Positions 1 through 5,424 are shown, numbered from the stretch's first letter. The stretch is 7,515 nt of DNA from Singulisphaera sp. GP187 (GCA_943327965.2 CALPYQ020000072.1:1-7515), one strand, 5' to 3'. Notes: a model not told the origin generated them from the letters alone. Numbers and translations are program-made.

Positions 1-135
1 GTGCTTCTGAATGCGTGGGTCGAGGGCTTGAAGAAAGAGATTCCATCGTTGCGCCAAATGTTGGAAGAAAGGACTCCCATGATGAACTTGATTGGCGCAG
101 AAAAACGTCAGAGATTTATTTGCAAGTACTTGTGA
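1..135 (+). CDS. C-terminal fragment of an unrecognised protein
   Basis: Reading frame 1 is open from the left edge to a TGA at 133-135, giving 44 residues that begin LLNAWVEGLKKEIPSLRQ and end RQRFICKYL. The segment is charged and probably helical, with no membrane stretch. It looks like the tail of a cytoplasmic protein, but too little is present to name a family. The gene is inferred from the open frame at the edge, the plausible amino-acid composition, and the way it stops 3 bases before the stop codon of the convergent minus-strand gene, as expected for tightly packed genes. A competing overlapping plus-strand frame (15-197) runs into that convergent gene and has less natural composition. 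The start lies outside the window. Confidence 0.5.
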   Translation: MLLNAWVEGLKKEIPSLRQMLEERTPMMNLIGAEKRQRFICKYL

Positions 136-138
136 GCG

Positions 139-462
139 TTATTCAAATTGGCGGCTCCAGTGTAATTGACACTGCCAGCTTGCCAGTGTCAAGATAACTA
201 GCAAAGTCAAACTTTCAAGCACGGGCCCTGTCAGCGTTTCCGGCTGTATTTGATTCAGTGACTGCATCAAGAGTGTGCCTAATGCAACCATGCAAAGTAG
301 CCACGATACGACAGTCCAGTTTTCAGAATCGATTGCGCTGTGCGATGTCGTACTTTCTATTTTTGCAAGAACCTTCTGTGTGAAAAATGCATCGTCTTCT
401 AAAGAGTTTTCGATTTGATCCTTCAGCCATGTTTCAAATTTTTCCAATTCTGGATCTTTCAT
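139..462 (-). CDS. Small membrane protein, putative anti-sigma factor of the adjacent ECF sigma factor
   Basis: This is a 107-residue protein. The acidic cytoplasmic N-terminus (MKDPELEKFETWLKDQ, then LEDDAFFTQKVLAKI) is followed by two hydrophobic segments at about 49-68 and 78-98 and a short tail. The D-x-FxxxV motif near residues 24-31 resembles the start of many small proteins encoded directly after ECF sigma factors. No HxxxCxxC zinc-binding anti-sigma motif is present. I chose the ATG at 462 because it overlaps the sigma factor stop as ATGA and has AAAGGATTCAAG just upstream, a good ribosome site; a TTG in frame at 495 is less convincing. Translational coupling suggests it works with the sigma factor, probably by holding it at the inner membrane. 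That role is inferred from position and topology, not from a recognised domain. The gene ends 3 bases from the convergent gene's stop. Confidence 0.72.
   Translation of the reverse strand: MKDPELEKFETWLKDQIENSLEDDAFFTQKVLAKIESTTSHSAIDSENWTVVSWLLCMVALGTLLMQSLNQIQPETLTGPVLESLTLLVILTLASWQCQLHWSRQFE
166..192. repeat. Perfect 9-bp inverted repeat (stem-loop) at the convergent gene ends
   Basis: TTGACACTG (166-174) and CAGTGTCAA (184-192) are exact reverse complements separated by nine bases. The hairpin lies inside the last codons of the small membrane protein gene, about 30 bases past the stop of the plus-strand gene. Neither strand shows a T-run after the stem, so it is not a standard intrinsic terminator. 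It may act as a 3'-end stabiliser or weak bidirectional stop signal, or it may be fortuitous. Confidence 0.4.
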
Positions 463-1064
463 CTTGAATCCTTTAGGGAGGAGGCTGTTTGCCAAGAAGA
501 CATGGTATCTCGCAATTTATTCAGCGCACGCAGTGAGTGCGTTTTGACGGTGCCCAGTGGCATGTTCAGGAGTTTGGCCGTTTCGTCCATGCTGAGATCG
601 GCAAAATAACAATGCGCAATGACTTCACGTTCTGCATCACTCAGAAGTTGCAGCGATCGGTAGAGGTCAATGGCCAGTATTTGATCGTGTTCGGTGTCGT
701 GCTGATTTTTCCATTCGTTGGATTGTTTCAGCTCATTCAACTGTTCCTCGTTATCACTGAAATTAAGTTGTTCTTTGCGTTGAGACGACAGGCGCACATG
801 ATCTAGGAATGTGTTTCTGGCGATGCGCATCAGCCAAGTTTTGAAGCTCGATTGAAATTTAAACTGGCTGAGCGACCGATGCACCTTGAGCAAAGATTCT
901 TGTGCCAACTCATCGGCAATGTCTGCACGGCCCGCCAGACTTCGCAGGTAAAGCCGCAGCCTAGATTGGTGGCGTTGGACGAGCTGTGCAAATGCTGAAC
1001 TGTGAGGCTGACGGATCGCCTGGCGAACGAGCTCATCGTCGCTAGGGTCGAATGGCTGGACCAT
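459..1064 (-). CDS. RNA polymerase sigma factor, sigma-70 family, ECF type
   Basis: This 201-residue protein has the two-domain layout of ECF sigma factors. Region 2 spans about residues 25-92, including DELAQESLLKVHRSL and FKTWLMRIARNTFLDHVR, which contact core polymerase and the -10 element. A polar linker (about 93-130, rich in Q, N and E) leads to region 4 at about 132-186, with SDAEREVIAHCYFADLSMDE and the DNA-binding helix-turn-helix ETAKLLNMPLGTVKTHSLRAL that reads the -35 element. The length is normal for the group. The ATG at 1064 lies 21 bases after the stop of the DUF6249-like gene and has only a weak ribosome site, so reading-through coupling is likely. Its stop overlaps the start of the small membrane protein. 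It probably directs a small regulon in response to an envelope signal, but the signal cannot be read from the sequence. Confidence 0.93.
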   Translation of the reverse strand: MVQPFDPSDDELVRQAIRQPHSSAFAQLVQRHQSRLRLYLRSLAGRADIADELAQESLLKVHRSLSQFKFQSSFKTWLMRIARNTFLDHVRLSSQRKEQLNFSDNEEQLNELKQSNEWKNQHDTEHDQILAIDLYRSLQLLSDAEREVIAHCYFADLSMDETAKLLNMPLGTVKTHSLRALNKLRDTMSSWQTASSLKDSR

Positions 1065-1085
1065 GCGTCAGAGATGTGCGCTAAT

Positions 1086-1499
1086 TTAGGTAGGTTTTTT
1101 TCTTGTCTCAATCCACCAAATGAGTAAAAAGCCCACACCAATCATGAAGGGAATGAGGCCGATGGCCCAAAGCCATGTCACTTGCATCACTTCCAACTGC
1201 ATTTGGTTAAACAGCAGCATCAAACCCAAACCAATGGCAATGTTGATGACGCCGGAGCGAAGTTGAGAATTTGGCGACCAAGTTTTGGGTTTTTGGTTTG
1301 AATCATTCACCACGGCATCAATCCACTCCTGTGGAATAGGGGCGCCTTTTTCCGTCATGAGGCGAACAGTTTCATGTAAACGTTGATTGCGCTTCATACG
1401 CAGAAGTACGCCCATCACGATGGCCACAATGGGAATGCAAAGTGCCAAAAGCGGTATTGCAAAAGGCGCCAGATGTTTCAAAGTTGTTCCAAAGTCCAT
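1086..1499 (-). CDS. DUF6249-like inner-membrane protein
   Basis: This is a 137-residue integral membrane protein. One hydrophobic helix lies at about 12-33, a cytoplasmic-type segment follows (RMKRNQRLHETVRLMTEKGAPIP, then a polar stretch to about 80), and two more helices lie at about 81-98 and 108-130, ending in a basic tail ETRKKPT. The HETVRLMTEKGAPIPQE block followed by a paired-helix C-terminus matches what I recall of DUF6249 proteins, which are often found beside ECF sigma factor genes. No catalytic function is known to me. The ATG at 1499 is preferred because AAGGA stands about 7 bases upstream; an in-frame TTG at 1517 lacks support. It lies 21 bases before the sigma factor gene on the same strand, so the two, and the small membrane protein after them, are probably one transcript. 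It may sense or relay envelope state to the sigma factor, but that is inference. Confidence 0.8.
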   Translation of the reverse strand: MDFGTTLKHLAPFAIPLLALCIPIVAIVMGVLLRMKRNQRLHETVRLMTEKGAPIPQEWIDAVVNDSNQKPKTWSPNSQLRSGVINIAIGLGLMLLFNQMQLEVMQVTWLWAIGLIPFMIGVGFLLIWWIETRKKPT

Positions 1500-1526
1500 G
1501 ATGTTTCCTTGTTTCAATGTGCATTA

Positions 1527-1553
1527 GACGAGTCGAACTAATCGTTTGGATTC
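1527..1553 (-). promoter_or_regulatory. Possible ECF-type promoter for the DUF6249-sigma-membrane protein operon
   Basis: Read on the minus strand, GAATCC (1553-1548) is followed after 17 bases by CGTC (1530-1527) and then TAAT. CGTC is a common -10 core of ECF promoters, and the spacing is in the usual range. The site sits about 28 bases before the ATG at 1499, leaving room for the AAGGA ribosome site. The -35 half is not a textbook GGAAC or GAAC. The match is by eye only, and the site touches the stop codon of the upstream gene. Confidence 0.3.
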
Positions 1554-2022
1554 ACAACTTTGAAATTAATTGAAATGTTTTTTCAACCACGGCTTGGTCT
1601 TCTGGGTCTTTAAGCGAAGCCAAACTGCTGGCGGCTTGCTGATGCGCCATTCCAAACACATCCATTTTTCCATTGGCATGAGCGGCCAACGCATAAATGC
1701 TGTGGACAAAAGCCATCTCCCAATCAGGCGTATCAGCTTTGGCTTCAAAGAAATTTTTCATTTTTTCTGCATAGGCCCAGGCGCTAGGGCCCATGTTCAT
1801 CCGAGCATGAACCAAGGCCAACAGCATCACGCTGCGCATGTGGTGCAGCTCAGTGCCCACCGCGCGCCAATGCCAGGCCGATGCATGGGCGGCATCCAAA
1901 AGCTCAGGCTGATTCAGAACATCGAGGCTGGTTTCTGAAAGATCCCATGCCGAGTTGTTGGCTTGCATGGCAAAGAATCTTTGCCAACTTTCAATTTGGA
2001 GGTTGTCGGGTGCTTGGCTCAT
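1552..2022 (-). CDS. Conserved hypothetical protein, helical-repeat (TPR-like) type
   Basis: This 156-residue soluble protein has no signal peptide or membrane helix. It appears almost entirely helical, with regularly spaced aromatic and small residues: AAHASAWHWRAVGTELHHMRS (about 44-64), LALVHARMNMGPSAWAYAEK (68-87) and DWEMAFVHSIYALAAHANGK (100-119). The repeating helix-pair look suggests a tetratricopeptide-like scaffold. I recall similar bacterial hypothetical proteins with HWxxVGTEL and DWExAFxH blocks, but know no assigned function. The final KDPEDQAVVEKTFQLI fits the family's end, so the gene seems complete. The ATG at 2022 has a weak AAGATC ribosome site. It lies 52 bases upstream of the DUF6249-like gene on the same strand and may be cotranscribed with the sigma factor cluster. 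It is transcribed away from the membrane protein/HTH pair. Function is unknown. Confidence 0.8.
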   Translation of the reverse strand: MSQAPDNLQIESWQRFFAMQANNSAWDLSETSLDVLNQPELLDAAHASAWHWRAVGTELHHMRSVMLLALVHARMNMGPSAWAYAEKMKNFFEAKADTPDWEMAFVHSIYALAAHANGKMDVFGMAHQQAASSLASLKDPEDQAVVEKTFQLISKL

Positions 2023-2075
2023 CTGATCTTTTTTTTAGTTGAGTTCTGTATTGGAAATCAAAACTTCATTGATTT

Positions 2076-2112
2076 GTTAATAATTATTGACTTCATGTTA
2101 AAAATAATTAAC
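2076..2112. promoter_or_regulatory. Pair of 16-bp palindrome-like boxes, candidate operator
   Basis: Two elements of the form GTTAA-N6-TTRAC occur in tandem: GTTAATAATTATTGAC at 2076-2091 and GTTAAAAATAATTAAC at 2097-2112. Their starts are 21 bp apart, two turns of the helix, so dimers bound to both would lie on the same face. The first is a palindrome apart from one base pair; the second is symmetric in its outer five pairs. They lie in the divergent region between the gene at 2022 and the one at 2151 and overlap the likely plus-strand promoter. The small XRE protein encoded at 2572 is the obvious candidate to bind them. The AT-rich setting raises the chance of coincidence. Confidence 0.45.
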
Positions 2113-2114
2113 AT
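2087..2114 (+). promoter_or_regulatory. Likely sigma-70 promoter for the membrane protein/HTH pair
   Basis: TTGACT at 2087-2092 matches five of six bases of the -35 consensus. TAACAT at 2109-2114, after a 16-base spacer, matches four of six of the -10. The surrounding DNA is strongly AT-rich. The predicted transcript would begin about 30 bases before the ATG at 2151. The paired palindromic boxes cover both elements, which is consistent with repression by occlusion. No clear matching promoter is evident for the opposite strand in this divergent region. Confidence 0.45.
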
Positions 2115-2150
2115 TCAGTCCTTTGGACATCTTGCTTTGAGGTTTTGAGA

Positions 2151-2579
2151 ATGCATTCAAATGAGAGAACTGCTTGGGCTTGGCTAATTTGCCTGTTGAT
2201 TGCCCCTTTGATTTACTTTTCTAAACTCAATCACTTTGAGTGGGTTCAGGGAAACAGTGAGCTGAGTCGCTTGGCTTCCTTGTCCATGCCCTTGATCGTC
2301 ATGGCTTTGGTGGCTTTGGGCGTTCGCGCTTACAACCTCATCCAGGCACGGCAGCGTGGCCATGACTTGGTGGATGAACGTGATCAATTGATTGAGTTGA
2401 AATCTTCGTCCGTTGCCTATCAAGTGATGATGGGGGGCATGATTGTGGTGGGCATGGTGATGCCTTTCAGTGCAACGCGATGGGAATTGATTGACACCGC
2501 ATTTTTCGTCATCGTGCTGGCAGAGGTGGTCCACAGTTGTTTAACGATTCGTGCCTATCGCAAAGGCACGTATGCTTAA
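2151..2579 (+). CDS. Four-helix membrane protein (DUF2178-like), partner of a small HTH regulator
   Basis: This 142-residue inner-membrane protein has four hydrophobic helices at about 8-23, 44-64, 88-106 and 114-134. Between helices 2 and 3 is a charged loop with the motif DERDQ (75-79) followed by IELKSSSVAY. A DERD/DERE motif in that position is typical of the DUF2178-like membrane proteins that are often encoded beside a small XRE-type regulator. I infer the family from topology and motif, not from a search. The start is the ATG at 2151, with GAGG eight bases upstream; a TTG two codons earlier is less likely. The reading frame overlaps the next gene by 8 bases, so the two are almost certainly translated together. 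Its role is not established; it could sense membrane state and sequester or signal to the regulator. Confidence 0.8.
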   Translation: MHSNERTAWAWLICLLIAPLIYFSKLNHFEWVQGNSELSRLASLSMPLIVMALVALGVRAYNLIQARQRGHDLVDERDQLIELKSSSVAYQVMMGGMIVVGMVMPFSATRWELIDTAFFVIVLAEVVHSCLTIRAYRKGTYA

Positions 2580-2784
2580 ACGGCGCTTGACGAACAAGGT
2601 CAAGACCTTTCGATTCTTGGCCAATGAAATGACGCAGTCTGACTTGGGAGAACAAGTGGGCGTGACCCGTCAAACCATTGCAGCCATTGAGGCTGGCAAA
2701 TATTCACCTAGCTTGGAGTGCGCCTTTAGAATTGCCGAAGTATTGGGCCAACCCCTGCAAGAGGTTTTTCACTGGGAAGACTGA
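2572..2784 (+). CDS. Small XRE-family (Cro/CI-type) transcriptional regulator
   Basis: This 70-residue protein is essentially a single helix-turn-helix domain. TQSDLGEQVGVTRQTIAAIE (about 21-40) forms the helix-turn-helix, and GKYSPSLECAFRIAEVLGQPLQEVF continues the five-helix fold. The sequence closely follows the YozG-like group of short XRE regulators (QxDLxxxVGVTRQTIxAIExGKYxPSLxxAFxIA). The start is the ATG at 2572, because AAAGG ends five bases before it and the family normally starts just ahead of the domain; a GTG at 2551 would only add residues encoded in the overlap. It begins 8 bases inside the preceding membrane protein gene. A protein this short has no separate sensory domain, so the membrane partner may modulate it. 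Autoregulation through the paired boxes at 2076-2112 is plausible but not shown. Confidence 0.9.
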   Translation: MLKRRLTNKVKTFRFLANEMTQSDLGEQVGVTRQTIAAIEAGKYSPSLECAFRIAEVLGQPLQEVFHWED

Positions 2785-2832
2785 GCCAATTTTAAAGAAA
2801 TGCGCAATTCGTCCGATTTATTTTGATTCGAC

Positions 2833-2861
2833 ATTGAGAACCAAATCGAATGTGGTTCAAT
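2833..2861 (+). other. Possible stem-loop in the leader of the small exported protein gene
   Basis: ATTGAGAACCA (2833-2843) can pair with TGGTTCAAT (2853-2861), giving nine base pairs with a two-base bulge around a nine-base loop. It ends ten bases before the GTGAGG ribosome site at 2871-2876. It lies in the 97-base gap between the HTH gene and the exported protein gene, where I see no convincing promoter or terminator. It might influence translation or mRNA stability. The pairing is modest and may be accidental. Confidence 0.25.
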
Positions 2862-2881
2862 GCATCAACTGTGAGGCGCCT

Positions 2882-3148
2882 ATGAAATTCATCCTTATCT
2901 TGGCCATGCTGTTGGTGTTCAACGCGCAGGCCAGCGACCCACCCAAGGGTGATGGCAAAAAGCCCGAACGATCGGCTGTGCCAGAGCGCATCAAGCGCCC
3001 CAAAGCCACCCCTGATTCTTTGCCTCATCCTGTTGAAAAAGGGGATGCAGGCGGGGGGTGCAACAAGTTTGAATACAAAGAAAAACCGGCCAAAATCGTT
3101 TGTTTGAACAAAGCGACGGGTGAGAAGCCTAAGCCGCCGGCCAAGTAA
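2882..3148 (+). CDS. Small exported Lys/Pro-rich protein of unknown function
   Basis: This 88-residue protein starts with a clear Sec signal peptide, MKFILILAMLLVFNAQAS, with likely cleavage after AQA at residue 18 or close by. The mature part is very hydrophilic, with many lysines and prolines (PPKGDGKKPERSAVP early, GEKPKPPAK at the end). A more ordered middle segment contains a triple glycine and two cysteines, C60 and C74, which could form a disulfide in the periplasm. The ATG at 2882 is supported by GTGAGG a few bases upstream; the frame is open further upstream but overlaps the HTH gene in another frame and has no good start. I do not recognise a family. It may be cotranscribed with the HTH gene 97 bases upstream, or be an independent gene. 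Confidence 0.7.
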   Translation: MKFILILAMLLVFNAQASDPPKGDGKKPERSAVPERIKRPKATPDSLPHPVEKGDAGGGCNKFEYKEKPAKIVCLNKATGEKPKPPAK

Positions 3149-3202
3149 GACTCCCACAGCGGGTCAATCGTCTTTACCCCTTAGTAAAAACCCTTGAGAG
3201 CC

Positions 3203-3230
3203 TTGACATGAAAGGTCTTGCGCATAAAAA
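3203..3230 (+). promoter_or_regulatory. Promoter of the sugar uptake operon
   Basis: TTGACA at 3203-3208 is a perfect -35 hexamer. About 16 bases later the AT-rich run CATAAAAAT contains the best -10 candidate, TAAAAA at 3225-3230. Transcription would start within or next to the LacI-type operator at 3231-3244, leaving a leader of roughly 20-25 bases before the ATG at 3260. The -10 match is only moderate, so the exact hexamer is uncertain. Confidence 0.6.
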
Positions 3231-3244
3231 TGAAAGCGCTTTCA
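3231..3244. promoter_or_regulatory. LacI-family operator, perfect 14-bp palindrome
   Basis: TGAAAGCGCTTTCA reads identically on both strands and has the central CG step and the TGAAAGCG half-site typical of operators bound by LacI/GalR-family repressors; it also fits the related cre consensus. It lies directly after the -10 region and before the first gene of the operon, the position expected for a repressor that blocks transcription until a sugar inducer binds. The regulator gene is not in the window. An ATG at 3230 overlaps this site, which argues against that ATG being the start of the binding-protein gene. Confidence 0.8.
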
Positions 3245-3259
3245 AAAACTAAGGTTTTC

Positions 3260-4501
3260 ATGAAAAAAACAGTAATTTCTTTGCTATGCGTGATCTCTGC
3301 GAGCATGGCAATGGCTCAAAAAGTAAGCCTGACCGTTGCGGCATTTCCAGCCGTGGATGACATTGTCAAAGCGTCTGTGCAGGAATGGCAAAAGAAAAAC
3401 CCCAACGTGGAAGTCAAGGTCGTTAGCCGTGAGTATGCCGACCATCACACGGCCATGACCACAGCGCTGGCAACTTCGACCGGTTTGCCAGACATCATGA
3501 CCATTGAATATGGCTATTTGGGCCGATTTGCCCAAAGTGGGGGCCTTGAGGACTTGGCCGGCGCGCCGTATCAAATGGGCCAACATGTTTCAAAGTTGGT
3601 TCCCTATGCCGTTGCGCAAGGTCGCTCAAGCACCCACGGCCAAGTGGCCATTCCTACTGACATTGGGCCAGGCGCCATGTTCTATCGACATGATTTGCTG
3701 TCCAAATCCAAGCTCAAAGAATCTGACCTGACGCAATCGTGGGAAAGCTTTCTACAAAGCGGGCAAAAAATCAAAAAAGACAGTGGTGCTTATTTGGTGG
3801 CGCACGCGCGCGATGTCAAAGACATCGTGATCAGAACAGGCATCCCGGCAGGTCATGGTGTTTACTTTGATGACCAAGGCAAATCGGTCATCGACACATC
3901 GCCCCGATTTAAACGCGGTTTCGAAATTGCGCAACAAATTAGAACGCAAGGTCTGGACGCTAAGATCAATGCGTGGTCAAACGAGTGGGGTGAGTCACTC
4001 AAGCGCGGCACAGTTTCTGTCCAGATGATGGGCGCATGGTTGGGTGGCCATTTGCAAAATTGGCTGGCCCCCAACACCGCCGGACTTTGGCGATCCACTG
4101 TATTGCCTGAGGGCATTGCCACTTCTTGGGGAGGAACTTTCTACGCCATTCCCAAAAAAGCTGTCAACAAAGAATTGGCTTTGGATTTGATCAAACACCT
4201 CACTTTGGACAGCAAGCAGCAACAAATGGCCTTTGAAAAGTTCAATGCATTTCCTGCATTGATTGAAGCGCAGAACGGAGACTTTTTCAATCAACCCGTG
4301 GCATTTTTAGGTGGCCAAAAGGCCAGAGTTGAGTGGAGAAAAACCGCTTCGCAAATTAAACCCACCATGGTGTTTAAGAACGACAGCCTGGCTGAAGAAA
4401 TTGTCAATGCCGAATTGGATTTGGTACTGACCAAAAACAAACCGATTGACCAAGCGCTGAAAGATGCACATCGCTTGGTGCAAAGACGAGCGAGCCGTTG
4501 A
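3260..4501 (+). CDS. Periplasmic sugar-binding protein of a CUT1-type ABC transporter
   Basis: This 413-residue protein starts with a signal peptide (MKKTVISLLCVISASMAMA, probable cleavage after residue 19 before QKV). The mature protein opens with SLTVAAFP, followed by a helix VQEWQKKNPNVEVKV and the GLPDIM segment (about 75-80). It has the order and length of family 1 extracellular solute-binding proteins, which capture oligosaccharides in the periplasm. Aromatic-rich parts such as NAWSNEWGESLKRG and SWGGTFYAIPKKA fit a sugar pocket. The ATG at 3260 is chosen because AAGG lies five bases upstream and the signal peptide then has a normal basic start; in-frame starts at 3218 and 3230 overlap the promoter or operator. 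Its stop overlaps the next start (TGATG). With the beta-glucosidase downstream, the ligand is probably a beta-glucoside or cello-oligosaccharide. This is inferred from context. Confidence 0.93.
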   Translation: MKKTVISLLCVISASMAMAQKVSLTVAAFPAVDDIVKASVQEWQKKNPNVEVKVVSREYADHHTAMTTALATSTGLPDIMTIEYGYLGRFAQSGGLEDLAGAPYQMGQHVSKLVPYAVAQGRSSTHGQVAIPTDIGPGAMFYRHDLLSKSKLKESDLTQSWESFLQSGQKIKKDSGAYLVAHARDVKDIVIRTGIPAGHGVYFDDQGKSVIDTSPRFKRGFEIAQQIRTQGLDAKINAWSNEWGESLKRGTVSVQMMGAWLGGHLQNWLAPNTAGLWRSTVLPEGIATSWGGTFYAIPKKAVNKELALDLIKHLTLDSKQQQMAFEKFNAFPALIEAQNGDFFNQPVAFLGGQKARVEWRKTASQIKPTMVFKNDSLAEEIVNAELDLVLTKNKPIDQALKDAHRLVQRRASR

Positions 4502-5424
4502 TGAAACCTTTGCTCAAGCCAGCGCTAGCACCGTATGTGCTGATCAGCCCATTTTTGTTGCTGTTCCTGGTTTTTGGGTTGTTTCCCATTGTGTTTTCAT
4601 TCATTCTGATGTTTCACATGTGGGATCCGGTGCAGGGGCTTGATTCCATGAAATACGTGGGATTGGAAAATATCAGTTTTGCCATTGAAGATCCTTTGGT
4701 CTGGACCTCTTTGGGAAACACCTTGTGGATGGCTTTGGCATCAGGCTTGCCACAACACTTGGTGGCTATTCCGTTGGCTTACTTGATCAACGAAAAAATG
4801 GGTCGTTGGCGTAACGCAGCAATGGGGGCTTATTTCTTGCCCTACATCACATCGACTGTGGCCATTGCCATCATGTTCAGCACCTTGTTTTCAACCGATT
4901 ACGGCATGGTCAATTCGGCTTTGGCTGAGATGGCGAAATGGCCATGGCTCAGTGCGGTCATGCCAGAAAAAAACATCGATTGGCTGGGGAGCCCAGAAGC
5001 CATTAAGCCGGTTGTTTCTGCCGTGGTGTTTTGGCGCTACCTAGGTTTCAATGTCATTTTGTATGTGGCCGCAATGCAAAGTATTCCGCGAGATTTGTAC
5101 GAAGCGGCCAGCATGGACGGTGCCAAAAACTGGCAACAATTTTTCTTCATCACACTGCCACAACTCAAGCCCATGATGTTCTTTGGCGTCACATTGACAG
5201 TCATTGGTGGCTTGCAACTTTTTGAAGAACCGTTCATTCTGACCGGTGGTAAGGGGGGGCCAGAATATGCTGGCATGACCACAGCCATGTACATGTACCG
5301 CACCGCGTTTGACTTCAACGACTTTGGCTTGGCGAGCGCCATCTCATGGATGTTGTTTGTCATTATTTTGATCATGACATTGGTGACCAACAAAGCCTTC
5401 AAAAGCAAGGAAGGACAATCATGA
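4501..5424 (+). CDS. Sugar ABC transporter permease, MalF/UgpA type
   Basis: This 307-residue inner-membrane protein has about six hydrophobic segments (roughly 12-38, 72-96, 106-130, 168-192, 224-244, 276-297). The permease signature YEAASMDGAKNWQQFFFITLPQLKP has its EAA at 201-203 and conserved glycine at 207; this is the loop that docks onto the ATPase. The C-terminal half also has the FEEPFILTGGKGGPEYAGMTTAMY stretch characteristic of the MalF-like CUT1 subunit. The ATG at 4501 shares one base with the binding-protein stop, so translation is coupled and the upstream ribosome site is weak. It would pair with the following permease to form the channel. The length is normal for non-enteric MalF homologues, which lack the large periplasmic domain of E. 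coli MalF. Confidence 0.95.
   Translation: MKPLLKPALAPYVLISPFLLLFLVFGLFPIVFSFILMFHMWDPVQGLDSMKYVGLENISFAIEDPLVWTSLGNTLWMALASGLPQHLVAIPLAYLINEKMGRWRNAAMGAYFLPYITSTVAIAIMFSTLFSTDYGMVNSALAEMAKWPWLSAVMPEKNIDWLGSPEAIKPVVSAVVFWRYLGFNVILYVAAMQSIPRDLYEAASMDGAKNWQQFFFITLPQLKPMMFFGVTLTVIGGLQLFEEPFILTGGKGGPEYAGMTTAMYMYRTAFDFNDFGLASAISWMLFVIILIMTLVTNKAFKSKEGQS

Noticed and set aside
830..1141. Minus-strand open frame of 103 codons
   Set aside because: It overlaps the start of the sigma factor and the end of the DUF6249-like gene in another frame and has unnatural composition; both overlapped genes are well supported.
2184..2534. Histidine-rich open frame of 116 codons on the minus strand
   Set aside because: It lies wholly opposite the four-helix membrane protein; the histidines come from reverse-reading ATG- and GTG-rich hydrophobic codons. 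No ribosome site or family resemblance.
2825..2852. GATTCGA and TCGAATG inverted arms as an operator
   Set aside because: Only six bases pair, with a 14-base gap, and the region overlaps the better stem-loop at 2833-2861; likely chance.
2678..2881. N-terminal extension of the small exported protein to 156 residues
   Set aside because: The added part overlaps the HTH gene in another frame, has poor composition, and would bury the signal peptide; GTGAGG before 2882 supports the short form.
3149..3202. Possible terminator after the small exported protein gene
   Set aside because: Only a four-base GGGT/ACCC pairing was found, with no T-run; not enough to call a terminator.
3218..3259. Longer N-terminus for the sugar-binding protein, from TTG at 3218 or ATG at 3230
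   Set aside because: These starts lie in the promoter or operator, have no well-placed ribosome site, and would put extra residues ahead of a standard signal peptide; the ATG at 3260 has AAGG at the right distance.
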